Below, piece after piece: positions 1 through 12,011 of a stretch of 60,000 bases of DNA. A model generated the notes under the pieces. The model worked only from the letters and a program-made list of their open reading frames with translations. It was not told the DNA's origin and made no database searches. Origin of the DNA: Adiantum capillus-veneris. Taxonomy: Eukaryota > Streptophyta > Polypodiopsida > Polypodiales > Pteridaceae. The stretch lies in NCBI GenBank assembly GCA_014529385.2, contig CM043943.1, positions 158,616,247 through 158,676,246 on the forward strand. Reading direction: 5' to 3'. Positions within the stretch are counted from its first letter, which is position 1. Every line of letters begins with the position of its first letter. The position numbers were made by a program, and so were the translations under genes.

Positions 1-2
1 AG

Positions 3-1196
3 GTGAAGGAAAGAATGGAGAAAAGCAGACTACTGCGTCAGAAACAGCGCAATGAAGGAGCAATACGAATAAACGCAATCGGTATAACAGAAATGGATAA
101 TGACAAAGAAGAACCCATCATTGAATGCAAAGTAGGAACCAACCAAATCAAAGCCAGAGCACTATTGGATTCAGGAGCTCAAGCTAACCTACTTTCACTC
201 AGTTTGTATAGACAATTGACAAATGACACTAAATTACAAACTGCCAAGCAAGAGTTAAAGAGTTACTCTGAGAATTCAATCAAAACTGTCGGATGCACAG
301 TTTTACATATACAGATTAACCATTATGTGTATCCTCATATGTTTTACGTGGTTGAAGACCAAGCTACACAACATCCATTATTGCTAGGACAACCATGGCA
401 GAAGCAATACAATGCAATGATTGACTGGAGTTCTAAATCAGTGCTTATCAAATACGAAGGTGAAAGTCAATCAGTTAAGTTCACCAAAGGAGAAGAGCCA
501 ACTCCAAAGGACGAATCCAAAGACAAAGGTAAACAACAACCAGAGAAAAAGAAGAAGCAATGGCAACCAAAAGTTTCTATACAACTAGATTGCTCTTCAA
601 CGAGGAATTCTCAATAGTGGATAAGGAAGACAAGCAATAATATAACAGCTCAACCTTGGGAAAAAACGGAGTCAAAGTTGGTATGGAGACCAAAAAAGGT
701 TGTGCCAGAGAACACAAAGGTGGAAAACAGAGTCTTCAATACCAGACAACAGAGTGATTCCAGACAATCAAGGACAGTGAAACAGATATGGATTCCAAAG
801 AAATTCATGACGGCACGAAGCTATAGCAAGCAAATTTGGATCCCAAAGATTTGTAAACAGGAACTCCCTTCAGTACAATCAACGGAAACTCCTAGGTATT
901 TCAAGGCGAGGAAATCAACACAAAAAACAAAGCAGGTTTGGGTCGCAAAGAGTTTGTGGCAAGCACAAGCAAAGCGGAAGCAGATTTGGATTGTGAAAAA
1001 GAACAACAAGGTAAAGAAGAATCCATCTACTGATTCTACTACCGAAGTGCCAAAACCAACCCAAAACCCGACCACCAATCCTTCAATCAAACAAAGAGCA
1101 GCTTTATTGGAAAGACTGTTGTATCATCGCTCTACAATTGCATTTGGAACTTATGACCAAAACAACTACAATGCTTCGCCCACAGACACTTCATAG
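3..1196 (+). pseudogene. Retropepsin-like protein with IW(I/V)PK repeats (element A, partial)
   Basis: The frame is open from the left edge, so the true start lies outside. Residues about 45-150 look like a retroviral-type aspartic protease: an active-site-like stretch ALLDSGAQANLLS and, about 75 residues on, the C-terminal flap-type motif LLLGQPW. A basic linker follows (rich in K and E), then an in-frame TAG at 615-617, then the same frame continues to a stop at 1194-1196. The second part carries repeated short motifs: KQIWIPK twice, KQVWVAK and KQIWIVK, spaced about 15-35 residues. Related proteins occur at 38.0-39.4 kb (minus) and 58.6-60 kb (plus). The TAG could be a nonsense mutation or a readthrough stop. 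No RT or integrase follows. The protease call is fairly safe; the repeat region has no function I recognise. Confidence 0.6.
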
Positions 1197-1218
1197 TCGT
1201 CCGGGAGGACTCAGACTA

Positions 1219-1230
1219 GGAGGGGGGGAG
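1219..1230 (+). other. G-rich tract identical to the element A polypurine tract
   Basis: The 12-mer GGAGGGGGGGAG lies 23 bp after the stop of the retropepsin/IWxPK frame. The identical 12-mer sits at 23507-23518, directly before the LTR. Here it is followed by GTATACAG repeated twice, not by an LTR-type TG terminus. It may be an internal second polypurine tract or the scar of an older element end. Confidence 0.4.
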
Positions 1231-4002
1231 GTATACAGGTATACAGGAGCTACAGAGCAGCTACAAGCGAAAAAAAAAAAAAACAAAAATTATATTACAA
1301 GGGCAGTGTCTTACATGATTTTGCAATTTTTATGTTTGATTGCGGATATTGATAATATTTATGCCCTTATATACCTTGTTTTGCAATAAGAAGAGATCAA
1401 ATGATGAATTTGGGTCTCTAGACGTGTAAATATCACTAAATAAAAGTGCTTTTGGAGCTAAAAAGTGGTAATCCAAATCCAGAAATCACAAATAAGTGTA
1501 TATTCATATACACAGGGTTACCAGCTATTTATCGTGTATGTTTGGAATTTTTTGGCTTCAATTTGCTATTTTCTTTTATTTTTTATGATTTTCTTAATAA
1601 AAGTAAAAGAAAAATAAAAAATCAGGTGAAATGAGATCGGAAAAAAGAAAAGAATAGACGGTGATGGTCCTAATGACAAGGGCAACCCATGGTAAAAATT
1701 GGGTACAATTCTGATAAAGTTGCGGAAAGCCCGAAATGACAGAATTTTGGCAAAGTGGACAGATTTCTCAGAAACAGGTCAAACGGAGTCCAAATTGAGA
1801 AATTTCAAATTCTAAAGTGCATTTCACGACGAGATAGGAGCACATGTCAAATTTGGTAACAAGTGATCCGGGAAGCCCGAAGTTAAGTATTTTTCACATC
1901 ACTTTCAAGCTCATTTCCACTATTACCTTCTTGGAGAGAGCAAAGAGCACACAGGAGCATCCGACCTTCTACCGCCTTCTACGACTGCTACGAGAGCTCA
2001 GAGGACACCAGCCATGAGAGATAGACTCGTTGCCATAAGCTTTTGATGCTTATCGTTAACTTTTGTCGCGAAAACTGACCAAAACCAAGAAACAAGAGCA
2101 GACGGGGAATGGGGAAGAACGCTAGGTAGGGGCACAACCGCCTAACCAAACCTTGCAAGAACTTAGAGGTGGGTTACCCTAGCATAGAAGATGGGTTTCT
2201 AACACTCAAAGCTCGAGAAAGAACGACTTGAAAAACCCTAGGTCAACAGAGCCTGCAAGAGGCAAACAGGAAAAAGTTGTCGAAACGACACAAAACTTCT
2301 CAGGAAGCTTAACAACATCGAGGGCAATGCAACCATGGAGTATCTCCGGGTTTGGATCACCAAAAGTAGGTCGGAACAACCGATTCGGCTGTGGACACAC
2401 AAAGCGTCATTTTGGCATAACGGCTAAAATTGACTACCAAATGACATGAAACTTCACAAGCAGCTTCAAATATACATGGATGACTTATGTTTGCAAGCAA
2501 AACCCAAAGGAAAGCTGATTCACTTACCGATGGTGAAAAAGACGCTTTCGGGCAACCAAATGGAGAAAGATGGAGAACGGGGAGCCAAAGTCAAGTTCAA
2601 CCAAATAGGTGGCTTCACAACATATCCAATGAGCTGGAAATGCAACTCTCGAGAAGAAAAGTTGAAGAAATTCAACTCCAAGGCAAAAAGACGACTTCGG
2701 AGACTGAAATGCCTATAAGGGGGCTTTTTAGCTAAACTGATGACTTTTTAAGTTGAAAACTAGTTAGCAGGGCTTAGGGCACTAGCACAAAGCATTCTTT
2801 GCACAAAAAGGCCAACATTTCAAGAAAAGACATCATACGCGTATGATGTCTCACAGCATGATTTTCACATCCATTTCAACATTTGAGTGCATAGCCTCAT
2901 TCCACATGTTAATCACATCCTATGAACCAAGTATCATGAGAATTGGAGTTAGAAAACCCAAGGAAAACCAAAAAGACGCAAAGTAGGCCATAAAATTGAT
3001 TTTTGGTCCTAATTTTGTCAAAATAACTCCAAACTCATTGAAACTTTGTAGGAGTGTTGATTAACACATCTACAAGCTATCTGGAACCAAAAAGCACCAT
3101 TTTGACACAAAAGACATCATACGCGTATGATGTCTATTTGCACTTACAGAGCCAAAACTGCTCATTTGACATCATACATCCATTATATATATCTAATACA
3201 TGCTACATATGAAGTTTGGAACCATTTGGTCAAGTGGATCACCCCATTAGCCCAATTGAGGGAAAATCCTTCATCCAAAGCCTATTTTAGCCCAAATCCA
3301 ACATACTCAAGTCCAAACCAAGATTTGAGTAGATATAGTCCTTCACTAGTACATGGGGAGTCCACAGAACCAATCCCATGCAAAATTGATGAAAAAGACA
3401 TCATACGCATATGATGTCTCTAGAGCCATTTTTAGCCCAAAATCTATCCAAACTTTATAAATCCACTGAATAAGCCTATCTAAAGCCAAATCCAAGCTTA
3501 TAGAGAAATTTGGTCCAAAAATACACTAAAAGACATCATACGCGTATGATGTCTCACTATGTGATTTTGGCACCTCAGGGCTTCAACCACCAAACAGAAG
3601 TGATCTACATGCCATTTGAAGGTGAACCACCAAGTTTTATCCAATTTGGATCATAAAATCCAATTCCCTTTCAAAATTTTGTCAAGAGCCTGAACTGGAC
3701 TAAACTGGCCAAAACTTGACCAAATGGTATCCAAACTCAAATCCAAGCATATGATACTCATGTATACACTATCAGCTACAAGCACAACCAATATGAAGTC
3801 ATTTTGACACAAAAGACATCATACGCGTATGATGTCTCCAGCATGATTTTGAGCCCAGTTTGCATATTTTTTCACCTACCCTGCATCCTTAGGCCCTGAA
3901 TAGCTCATGTTTCAATTTCAAGTCATTTGAATAGTTAAAAGCTTCATTTTGGCTTTCAGTACTAAAAAGACGCTAACTTCTGAAATTGGAGTTACAGGAT
4001 CC
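1231..4002 (+). other. Long noncoding interval of element A between its two ORFs
   Basis: About 2.8 kb without a convincing ORF. It starts with a G-rich tract and an A-run (1268-1282), is AT-rich to about 1700, and then runs through 2.8-3.9 kb as diverged, roughly 285-bp repeats holding the palindromes described separately. The position, between a Gag/PR-type ORF and a 3' ORF, resembles the long spacer before the env-like 3' ORF of Athila/Tat elements, but here no pol sequence comes first. Confidence 0.45.
2829..3836. repeat. Array of five 22-bp palindromes
   Basis: Five copies of a 22-bp palindrome, with half-site GACATCATACG followed by its reverse complement, at 2829-2850, 3113-3134, 3397-3418, 3532-3553 and 3815-3836. 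Four are perfect; the third has one G-to-A change in the centre (CGCG to CGCA). Start-to-start distances are 284, 284, 135 and 283 bp. Most are preceded by text like TTTTGACACAAAA and followed by TCTC. The surrounding DNA is diverged between copies, whereas the palindromes are almost invariant, which suggests selection on the palindrome or recent homogenisation. Confidence 0.85.
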
Positions 4003-4713
4003 ATGGATTCCGCCAAGTCATCAGCAACAAAGAGAAAAAGACCGACAATCAAAGATGCTCTTGCAGAAGCAGAACCCTTTGACATTCCAGCAGAAACCCT
4101 CAAGCCAACCAAAACTTGGGTGGAGGAAGCAGTACTGGAACAAGAGGGAATAAAGATCTACCAGGGGACTTTCAGGGATCCTCAAGGGCAAGCGGTGGAT
4201 ATACCGATGATCCCACAGGAATTGGTAAATTATAGCAGGTCAGAGAACATCAGCAGGTACCTGGAAAGGGCAGACTTGCACAGATTCTTCACCTCGAGAC
4301 CATCAGGTGTAGATACAAGAAGAGTGTATGAGTTGGCAACCTCCATTCAGAAGGATGGGAAAGCCACATTGACAGCAATAGATGGAGAGAAAGTAGAGGT
4401 ACAGATCACTCCACAGCTCATTGCAGATGCATTGAAGCTGCACAACAAAGGGAGCTCTGTCAGGAAAAGAAGGGAGGCTATAGAGGTTTATGGGTCCAAG
4501 AAACAGAATGCAACCTATGGAGATATGGCAGACCAAAGAGCGGCAACCCTTTGTCGACTGTACAACCAGTTTCTCCATATTTGCAGTAAAAGACCGCAAA
4601 AGTATACGACACCACCCCATGCCATTGCAACTACCATCACATGGGCATTGAAGAGCAATATGCTAAAAGAGGTGAATTACGCTCAACACATCCACGAGCA
4701 AGTAATTGCCATG
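4003..4713 (+). pseudogene. Element A 3' ORF, N-terminal part (interrupted)
   Basis: The ATG at 4003 has a good plant context (CCATGG), and the product begins with a short basic, NLS-like KRKRP. The frame runs 237 codons to the insertion point of the tandem retrotransposon pair, then would hit a stop inside the LTR at 4723-4725. After the 5-bp target duplication the same frame resumes at 20906. The part seen here is a mixed alpha/beta region without a motif I can assign firmly. Its layout (charged N-terminus, then about 180 residues with RRVYELATSIQ and a following ITPQLIADALKL) is loosely like the 'putative plant transposon protein' domain found in retrotransposon-derived ORFs; this is a weak resemblance. 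It sits just upstream of a polypurine tract and LTR once the insertion is removed, so it is a 3' accessory ORF of element A. Confidence 0.6.
4709..4713. repeat. Target site duplication, left copy (CCATG)
   Basis: CCATG directly precedes the TG of the first LTR and is repeated directly after the third LTR at 20901-20905. It includes an ATG codon of the interrupted ORF. Confidence 0.9.
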
Positions 4714-6283
4714 TGTAACATTTAATGGCCTAAAATCTTATGTGTAGCGGAAATTAGCATGAATATAGTGGGCATTTCATTAGAATAGATTCCTAATGAG
4801 AATTACAAGAGTGCTTGGGTGGAGAGAGCAACAAAAAGCATAACACCTAGTTAGATAGCATCGACAATACTTTCAAAAGAGAGAGATATTAAGCTATTGA
4901 CAACAGTTGAGGACCGGATTTGCATGGAGCCGGTCCCCCCTCCAAAAGGCTTTGTATTATGGTTTCTCCCATCAAGAGAGACATTGTACAATACAATTCT
5001 TTGTGTTCCTTCAAGACTAGCTAGTGCAATGAAGATGGAAGCTTCATACACCAAGCAAAACACTTAATCAAACACAACTTGAATTATCCCCGTTCTCAGA
5101 CCCAAGACCTCACACACCTTCGAAGATGGTGAGAGCTAGCAGGGTATGAGAGTAGATTGAGAGGAAAAAGAAGTATCTTACGAGAAAGAAGTACATCTCC
5201 TCACATAATCACTCATATTAGCATAGCTTAGCTTAGTAATTAGCTTGGTAGAGAAGATGAGCATGCATTGAAGCTTGGCTCTTGGTTGGATTTGCATCCA
5301 CATGCCAAGAGAGTGTTGATGTAGGCTTCTATCTCACAAGCTTGGAGTAGGTGATGAGCTCTCCATTAAAGCTTGGGAGGAGATAGAGTATTTTCCCTTC
5401 ACACATGGTCAAGTGTGAGAGTGTGTGTGTCAATGCCAAGCAAAAATCAGCCCCCCCTCTCTCTTGGGCGAGCCCTAGCTGCTAAATAAGTCTGGCCTTT
5501 GCCTCATTGGACCTCCCCAGGTCAAGCCAATAGGAATTAAGCAGCATAAGTGATAGCCTTTAGACATGTGTCCCCCTTTCCCCTTTTGTGAGAGCTTTAG
5601 GTAATTAAATAATTAAACTAAACTCTCATTGGACCCCTTTGCCTCCTGGCCAATAGGAATCAGGCAAGCCATGGGGCTCCTGAATGCTCATTGGACCCCT
5701 TGGGAGACTGCCCAATAGTCTTCTAGGAGACTTAATTCTCATTGGTTTCTTTTATTAAATGTTATTAAATTAATTAAACTAGATTTACTCTAGCTTAATT
5801 CTCATTGGTCCACTTCAAGGGTCTTCCAATAGGAATTGGGCACACCTTGTGGGCATCTGGCCTAGGGAGCTGACATGTGTCCCTCATTCCCTTTGTGTAA
5901 AGGGAGCCTGTGTGTGTGTGTGCGTGGCTTTCTCTCTCATCCCCTAGCTTTGGGGCTCGCCCCCTCCCATGTAGGGATGTAGAAAGACTTTTTGGGCACA
6001 CACTAAGCATCCAATTTTCCCTAGGGTTGACCTTTGGACACAACCTTTGAATTTTGGAACCTTAGCATTTTGGAAGTCTTAATGTGCTGAACCTTAGGGT
6101 CTTTTTGGCCCATTGTTTCACATGGCTCTTTTGCAGATGGCCCCCCCTTTGGATCCCTACTGTGGCCGGTCTGCTAACTTAACCAATATTCTAGCTTTTT
6201 CTCCCTTGGCACTTCCCCACATTAAATGATCAGTTTAATATGAGAAAATCATTTAGGAGAATTAGATATTGATTATTATGACA
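4714..6283 (-). repeat. LTR1 (left outer LTR; 3' LTR of copy 1)
   Basis: 1570 bp, bounded by TG...CA on the coding strand. It differs from LTR3 by a 22-bp deletion between direct repeats of TTTGGATCCCT, by A at 5764 (T in the others) and by C at 5923 within the TG microsatellite. A 70-codon open frame on the minus strand (4851-5063) recurs in all three LTRs and is best seen as LTR sequence, not a gene. Confidence 0.93.
5506..5838. promoter_or_regulatory. Cluster of paired ATTGG/CCAAT boxes in the LTR
   Basis: Within about 330 bp there are ATTGG at 5506, 5628, 5690, 5741, 5804 and 5834, alternating with CCAAT at 5527, 5650, 5712 and 5826. The usual unit is CTCATTGGACC, about 17 bp, then CCAATAGGAAT. 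The boxes recur in LTR2 (shifted by 7298) and LTR3, and in weaker form in the older LTR at 28270-29842. CCAAT boxes are NF-Y-type promoter elements; their position in U3 on the coding strand fits an enhancer/promoter role. No clear TATA box was found downstream of them. Confidence 0.55.
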
Positions 6284-6286
6284 TTA

Positions 6287-6296
6287 CCTCTCTCTT
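6287..6296 (-). other. Polypurine tract of copy 1
   Basis: On the coding strand AAGAGAGAGG lies 3 bp before the 3' LTR, as expected for the plus-strand primer in reverse transcription. The stretch 6297-6645 between this and the pol stop is noncoding. Confidence 0.75.
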
Positions 6297-6645
6297 GAAA
6301 TCATAGTCGTCCTCGACTATGGTGTAGAGAAGATAAAGCATATGCATGAGTCCTTTTCTTAGTGGGTAGAGGATCCCTATGTTACCCTACGACATCATTC
6401 CATAATGGATGACTAGTCCATTTGGCGCTTGAGAGCCTGAGGCTGCCGCAAGCATGTCTGCACATTAGTCCTATCAGTCTTCCATAGTAGAGTGACAAGC
6501 TCTACTTGGTGTTTGGGAGACGTCGTCTCCGCAAACTTGATCTAAGCATGCATACTACTTCATTTTTGTGCACAAATCAAGAAAAAGAGAGTCTTATAAG
6601 ACAAAAATTTTTGTTCATTTTTTTAATAACATTTTGTACATTTGC

Positions 6646-9600
6646 TTACTCTTGGGAAGCATTGTAAGCATTGACAAGGTTTAGGTTATCCTTTAATTGT
6701 ATGCCTTGCATCCATCTAGCATCTTCAAAAGGATAATTCTTAAACTTAATAAGATATCGTCGGATAGTCTTACCGCCTCTTAATACCTTGTCTTCATGTC
6801 GGAGAATGGACTCGGGCTGCAGCACCTCCTCGTGGTCCTCGATCTCCGGTGGGTCTTCAATAGTTAGTTCTTGAGGTGGCTCTCCTTTGTAAGGTTTTAA
6901 GAGGCTCACATGAAAAGCATTGTGTATGAGCCAATGATTGGGCAACTTAAGTTGATAGGCCATCTCATTGATTGGCCTAAGAATCTGGAAGGGACCATAA
7001 TACCTTTTTGCTAGTTTAGCATAGTACTTTTGGTGGCCCGTAGGATTCTTGCCCGTCGTGTGCCTTAATCGAGCCTTGGGAAACTTTAACAAGACCCAAT
7101 CGTTTTCTTTAAAGGCTTGGGCTCTTCTGTGCTTGTCAGCAGCAGCCTTTTGCCTTTGCTGTGAGATAGAGATAGCATCCTTAATCTTTTGGAAAGATTC
7201 TTGTAGGTCTCGGCTATACTCATCTGCAGCGAAGATCTTCCCATGTACCTTAAGTAGCAAGGGACTTTTTGATCTTCCCTCAATTACCTCGAAAGGTGCT
7301 TTTCCTGTAGAAGTATGTACAGTGTTATTGTAAGCATACTCTACTAAAGGTAAGTACTTCTCCCATTGGGATCTTTGATCTACTTCCGTTACATAGGCTT
7401 TTAGTAGATCAAGAATGGTTAGGTTAGCTATTTCACTTTGGCCATCAGTTTGTGGATGATAGGCCGAAGAGAAGTTTAGCCTTGTTCCTAAATTCTCAAA
7501 GAGACCCTTCCAGAAATTACTGGTCATTCTAGGATCTCTATCCGACACTATGGACATTGGCAAGCCATGGTACTTGAAAATTTGTGAAATGAAGAGGGTT
7601 GCCATTTGATGGGCTTTGATAGTCTTTTTGACAGGTATAAAATGAGCTTGTTTACTGAACCTGTCTACTATCGTCCATATTCCCGTATTCCCATGGATAG
7701 ACTTAGGCAATCCAAAGATAAAATCCATGGATATGCTCTCCCACGGTGAATTAGGGATTGGCAAGGGTTGAAGCAATCCAAGTTGCTTCCCTCTATCAAA
7801 TTTTGTCTTTTGACATACCACACATTTGGAAACATACTCGTGTATGTTCACTTTCATGGTAGGCCAATAGAAATATGTTTCAATTCCCTTTAGGGTAGAC
7901 TGAATCCCTCTATGCCCTGCATATGGGGGAGCATGAGATTCATACATTACTTTCTCACGTAGTGAGTTAGTAACGCATAGTCTATTGCCATAGAGAAGAT
8001 AACCATCTTGTAAAGTAAATGGTTCTTCTTTCTTCCCTAATGCAAGGGCTGAAATCACATCTCTAAAATCGGGATCAATAGCATACTCATCTATCATTGA
8101 AGATAGATCGTTGTGAGTTGCTATGGAAACCGCATTCACTCTCGGTCGTCTTGAGAGTGCATCGGCTACTTGATTATGCTTGCCAGCAATGTGAGCAATA
8201 TGAAAATGAAATTGCGAAAGGAAATTTGCCCACCTCATTTGTTTGTCGGACAGCTTGGTCTGCGTCATGAAGTACTTAAGACTTTGGTGATCCGTTCGCA
8301 GAATGAAAGGAGTCCCCAATAAATAGTGCTTCCATGAGTCTAAGGCATGTAGAACTGCAAGGAGTTCTTTTTCGTATATGCCTAGAGCTTGCTCAACAGG
8401 GTCGAGCCTTCGACTCTCATAGCCTATGGCGTGCCCTTCTTGGAGCAAAACAGCCCCAAGGCAATCACCACAAGCATCACATTGGACCTCAAATGGTTTT
8501 GAGAGATCCGGTAGTGTAAGCACAGGTTGAGAGATAAGCTTTTCTTTAAGCTTTTCGAAAGCATTGTTCTCCTTAGCAGACCACGTATACCTAACATTTT
8601 TCTTTGTTAGGTCATGTAATGGTCCCGCAATTTGTGAGAACTTTTCTATGAAGCGTCTATAGTATGCACACATACCTATAAAGCTTCTTAGTTCATGAAG
8701 ATTCCTTGGTTTAGGCCATCCTTTTATTACCTCTAACTTGGATGGATCCATTTGGATTCCATCTTGAGAGATAATGTGACCTAAATATTGAATCTCTTGC
8801 AAGAAAAATTCACTTTTCTTTCGATTAACATAAAGTTTACTCTCTCTTAAAACTTGAAATATTACCTGGAGGTGTTGCTTGTGTTCCTCTAATGAATTAG
8901 AGTAGATGATAATATCATCAAAGAACACTCCAGTGAAGGTTCGATGAGGCCTGAACAGCTTCTCCATCAAGCGGTTGAATGTGGCTGGTGCATTAGACAA
9001 GCCAAAAGGCATGACAATGTATTCGTAAAGACCAAATGTAGTACGAAATGCGGTCTTTACAATGTCTTGATCAACTATCCTTATTTGATGATAGCCACTT
9101 TTTAGGTCAATCCTACTGAAGTAGGTCGATCCTTGTAGCTTATCAAATAGGTCTTCTACCCGTGGAACGGGAAACCTATTCTTGATAGTGATCCTATTTA
9201 GTGCTCTATAGTCGACACACATACGATATGTGCCGTCTTTCTTTTGCACTAATAGCACAGGTGAGCAAAATGGAGATGAGCTAGGCCTAACCATGCCCTT
9301 CTCAATTAACTCATGCACTTGCCGCATAATCTCCTCTTGTTGAGCTTGAGAAACTCTATAAGGAGGTTTGTTAGGCGGTGAACTTCCTGGAAGAAGTTCA
9401 ATTGCATGGTCGTCATTACCTCGTTTAGGAGGTAGCTCACAAGGGATGTCGTCAATAAAGACATCTTGAAACCCCTTGAGAAAATTGGATAACTCTAATT
9501 CCTTTTGGTTGCTTTTATTTTCTTTTGCTAAAGCATTAGGTTCATTTTGAGAATCTTTAACAAAAATCAAGTACACGGAAATAGAGCTCTTTATTGACTT

Positions 9601-10536
9601 GTTGAAAGCTGGTGTATGTACAATGGGGATGGTGTTACCCATCTCCTTAGCATCTATATACATGTCCTTTTCCCTGAACTTAAAGGAGATTCTCCTTTCA
9701 GGAAATTTAACATGGGCAGCCAGGCGGTCAAACCATGGTGCCCCTAGGATTACATCCTCATGCTTGAGAGGAGAGATAAAGAAGTCCTCTTTGTCCACAT
9801 AGCCTTGGACATGAAGCCTCAATTTCCCGATTAAGGGAGTGACTGAAGCTTCTTGCCCCTTGAAGGCACTGTCTGCGGGTAGGATATCTCCCATCTCGTA
9901 GGATTGTATGCCTAGCTTGGTGGCTAACTCCATAGATATGAAATTGTGAGTAGAACCAGGGTCAAAGAGAATAAAAGCATCATGTTCTCTTACCTTTCCC
10001 CAAGCATGGCATAGAGGAGATCCTTTGTGGTGAGTTTGGTGAATCTCCTCCTCTTGGATTTCAACCAAAGAAGCTCTAGGAGGATCTTGGCGGTTGTTCT
10101 TTTGGGGACAAGCGCGGTACGCATGCCCTTGTTCGCCGCACTTGAAACACCGGTTATCTTTACGATAACGCTCAAGCTCTTCAAGAGAGAGTTTATTCTT
10201 TCCTTTGTAAACTCCCTTCTCTTTAGCTTTGTTGGAATTGCCCTTAGGAGACTTTTGGACATTGTCCTTCCCCTTAGGCTCATTGGAACCCTTGTTTTCC
10301 GGGGGCTTATTATTTCTTTTACCCCCCGTTTGGAAATTGATTCGCGAGGCCACCATAGTATGGTGTATTACCGCCGATATGGTACGTGGCCTTTGGGAGT
10401 TGACATACTCCGCCATTTCTTCGGTTAAGCCCGCACAAAATTGTTGCTTTTGCTCTCCAAAATCCAACTTTTTGAAGACAGTGGCCTTGAGTTGTAGGTC
10501 CCAAAACTTGTCTACATATTTGTGGATGGATTCATT
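6646..10536 (-). pseudogene. Chromovirus Pol with end of Gag, copy 1 (frameshifted)
   Basis: Same sequence as the intact polyprotein of copy 2 from residue about 354 to the end: late Gag, CCHC knuckle, protease, reverse transcriptase (FFDD), RNase H, integrase (HHCC and D60D35E) and a chromodomain-like tail. A run of three G in copy 2 (17835-17837) is two G here (10537-10538), so gag is out of frame with the rest. No other lesion was noticed. Minus-strand transcription from the LTR2 side would give a truncated Gag unless the ribosome shifts. This is the only coding difference seen between the two copies. Confidence 0.88.
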
Positions 10537-11594
10537 GGAGAGAGCTTTAAGCTTCGCCATTCGGTGAGTACTTTGTCTTTGGCATCGGTGGCCAAAAACT
10601 GCTTCATAATGGAAGCTCTTAAAGCCTTCCATGTTCGTGGAGCTTCACCGTTGGCTCGTAGGCTAGACCACCATTGTCTGGCGGACTTTTGAAAGTGCAT
10701 AGCTACATGGCGTAGCTTAGAGGACTCCGTGAAGCCCTCATCTCCAAACGCCGCATCGAATTGCTGGATAAAGGCCAAAACTTTGTCTGTAGCACCGAAG
10801 GTGCCATCATAGGTAAGGAAAGAGATGCTCTTCCCTCCCTCTTTGAATTTCTTCAGCTTGGACGACCTCTTCCATGCGGCATAGGATTTCCTATGGCCTC
10901 TTCTTTTTGATGGTTCAAAAGTTGCACCATCACTTTCTTCAGAAGATGAAGAATTTGAAGAAGGTGGAGAAGAGGGTGACCTCTTTCTCGCCTTTTTCTT
11001 GTCTTGATCTTTGTCGTCTTCACGATAGCTTTCATAAGAGGAAGAGGATGAAGAAGATGGAGAAGAGGATGTCCTCTTTCTCGCCTTTTTCTTCTCTTGC
11101 TTTTTATCATCCCTCTTTGAATTATGGCGTGGAGAAGAGTGTGATGGTCTTCTCCGCTTTGGTGGTGATGGAGAGCGTTTAGCCCGCCGTCTTCGTGGAG
11201 CCATCTCTGCCGAGGTGGCGGGAGACTCGCTTCTTTCTCGTTCCTTCGGTGGAGGCTCTTGAATTCTCCTTTGGGAAGGAGATGCATCATCCAGAAGTAA
11301 GTTCTTGAGCCCTTCATATGGATTCTCTTCTTCTTCCCGAATCGGAGAGAGACCTCTTTTGGTAGTCTCACAAGGAGGCTTCCTAGGTGTTCTCTCGTCA
11401 TGGTGATGAGCTTGGAAAATCCCGTGAGCACGGAGCTGCCGTTGCACTTCACTTTGGAGAGATGGATTGCCCATGGCTTGTTGAAGCCTAGAAACAAGAT
11501 AGTTAACAAGCATTGAAGCATCATTAGTAGCTTGCTCATGAGCAAAATCAAAGTTATCAACATTAATTTCACTCTCTTTACTATTGTCAGCCAT
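10512..11594 (-). pseudogene. Chromovirus Gag, copy 1, truncated by a 1-bp deletion
   Basis: ATG at 11594. The first 353 residues match the intact copy, then the frame shifts and stops after seven unrelated residues. It keeps the N-terminal region, the Arg/Ser-rich segment and most of the retrotransposon Gag domain (QWWSSLRANG, WKALRASIMKQF) but lacks the zinc knuckle. Confidence 0.88.
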
Positions 11595-11998
11595 TCTAAC
11601 AACTTTTAGGTGTAAACTTTTTAGGTGTACTTTGGCACTTCAAGCCCTAGTTGCTACTCCTCTTTACCCCTTTAGAAAAAGCACTCAAGCTACTGTACCC
11701 GCGGCTCGAATACCATTAATTGCAAGGAATAGAAGAGAGGGTCTTTCGACACCAAGACAGCACCGGCTCCTGTCAAGCTTCTAATAGCTCAATAGTGGTT
11801 AAGCCGTAGGCAAGCCCCGTAGGACTCCACTATTAAGACCATAGCTCTCGACGGTGATGCCCCGTTAACTGCACAAAGGCAGGCGCACTGCAAGGCTGAA
11901 AAATCCCTATTCTACTTACTCACAGGCAATTAATAATACCAACCATTTGTAGCTAGCTTGAGGACCTCCCTTCTTGAGCAAGAAAAGAGAAACCTTGA

Positions 11999-12010
11999 GC
12001 TCTGATACCA
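11999..12010 (-). other. Primer binding site, copy 1 (tRNA-iMet type)
   Basis: On the coding strand TGGTATCAGAGC starts 1 nt after the 5' LTR. This is the standard plant initiator-methionine primer site. Confidence 0.85.
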
Positions 12011-12011
12011 A

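Noticed and set aside
615-617. Tobamovirus-like readthrough stop
   Set aside because: The base context after TAG is TGG-ATA, not CAR-YYA, so strong readthrough is not supported.
2829-3836. Regular short palindromes as a CRISPR array
   Set aside because: Spacing of 284 bp, plant retroelement context and no cas genes; the repeats are not separated by unit-length spacers.
4851-5063. A 70-codon ORF present in all three LTRs
   Set aside because: It is conserved only because the LTRs are nearly identical; its composition shows no domain and the older LTR does not keep it.
10027-10567. Plus-strand ORFs opposite gag-pol (also at 17325-17991)
   Set aside because: They are antisense shadows of the polyprotein; no conserved feature of their own.
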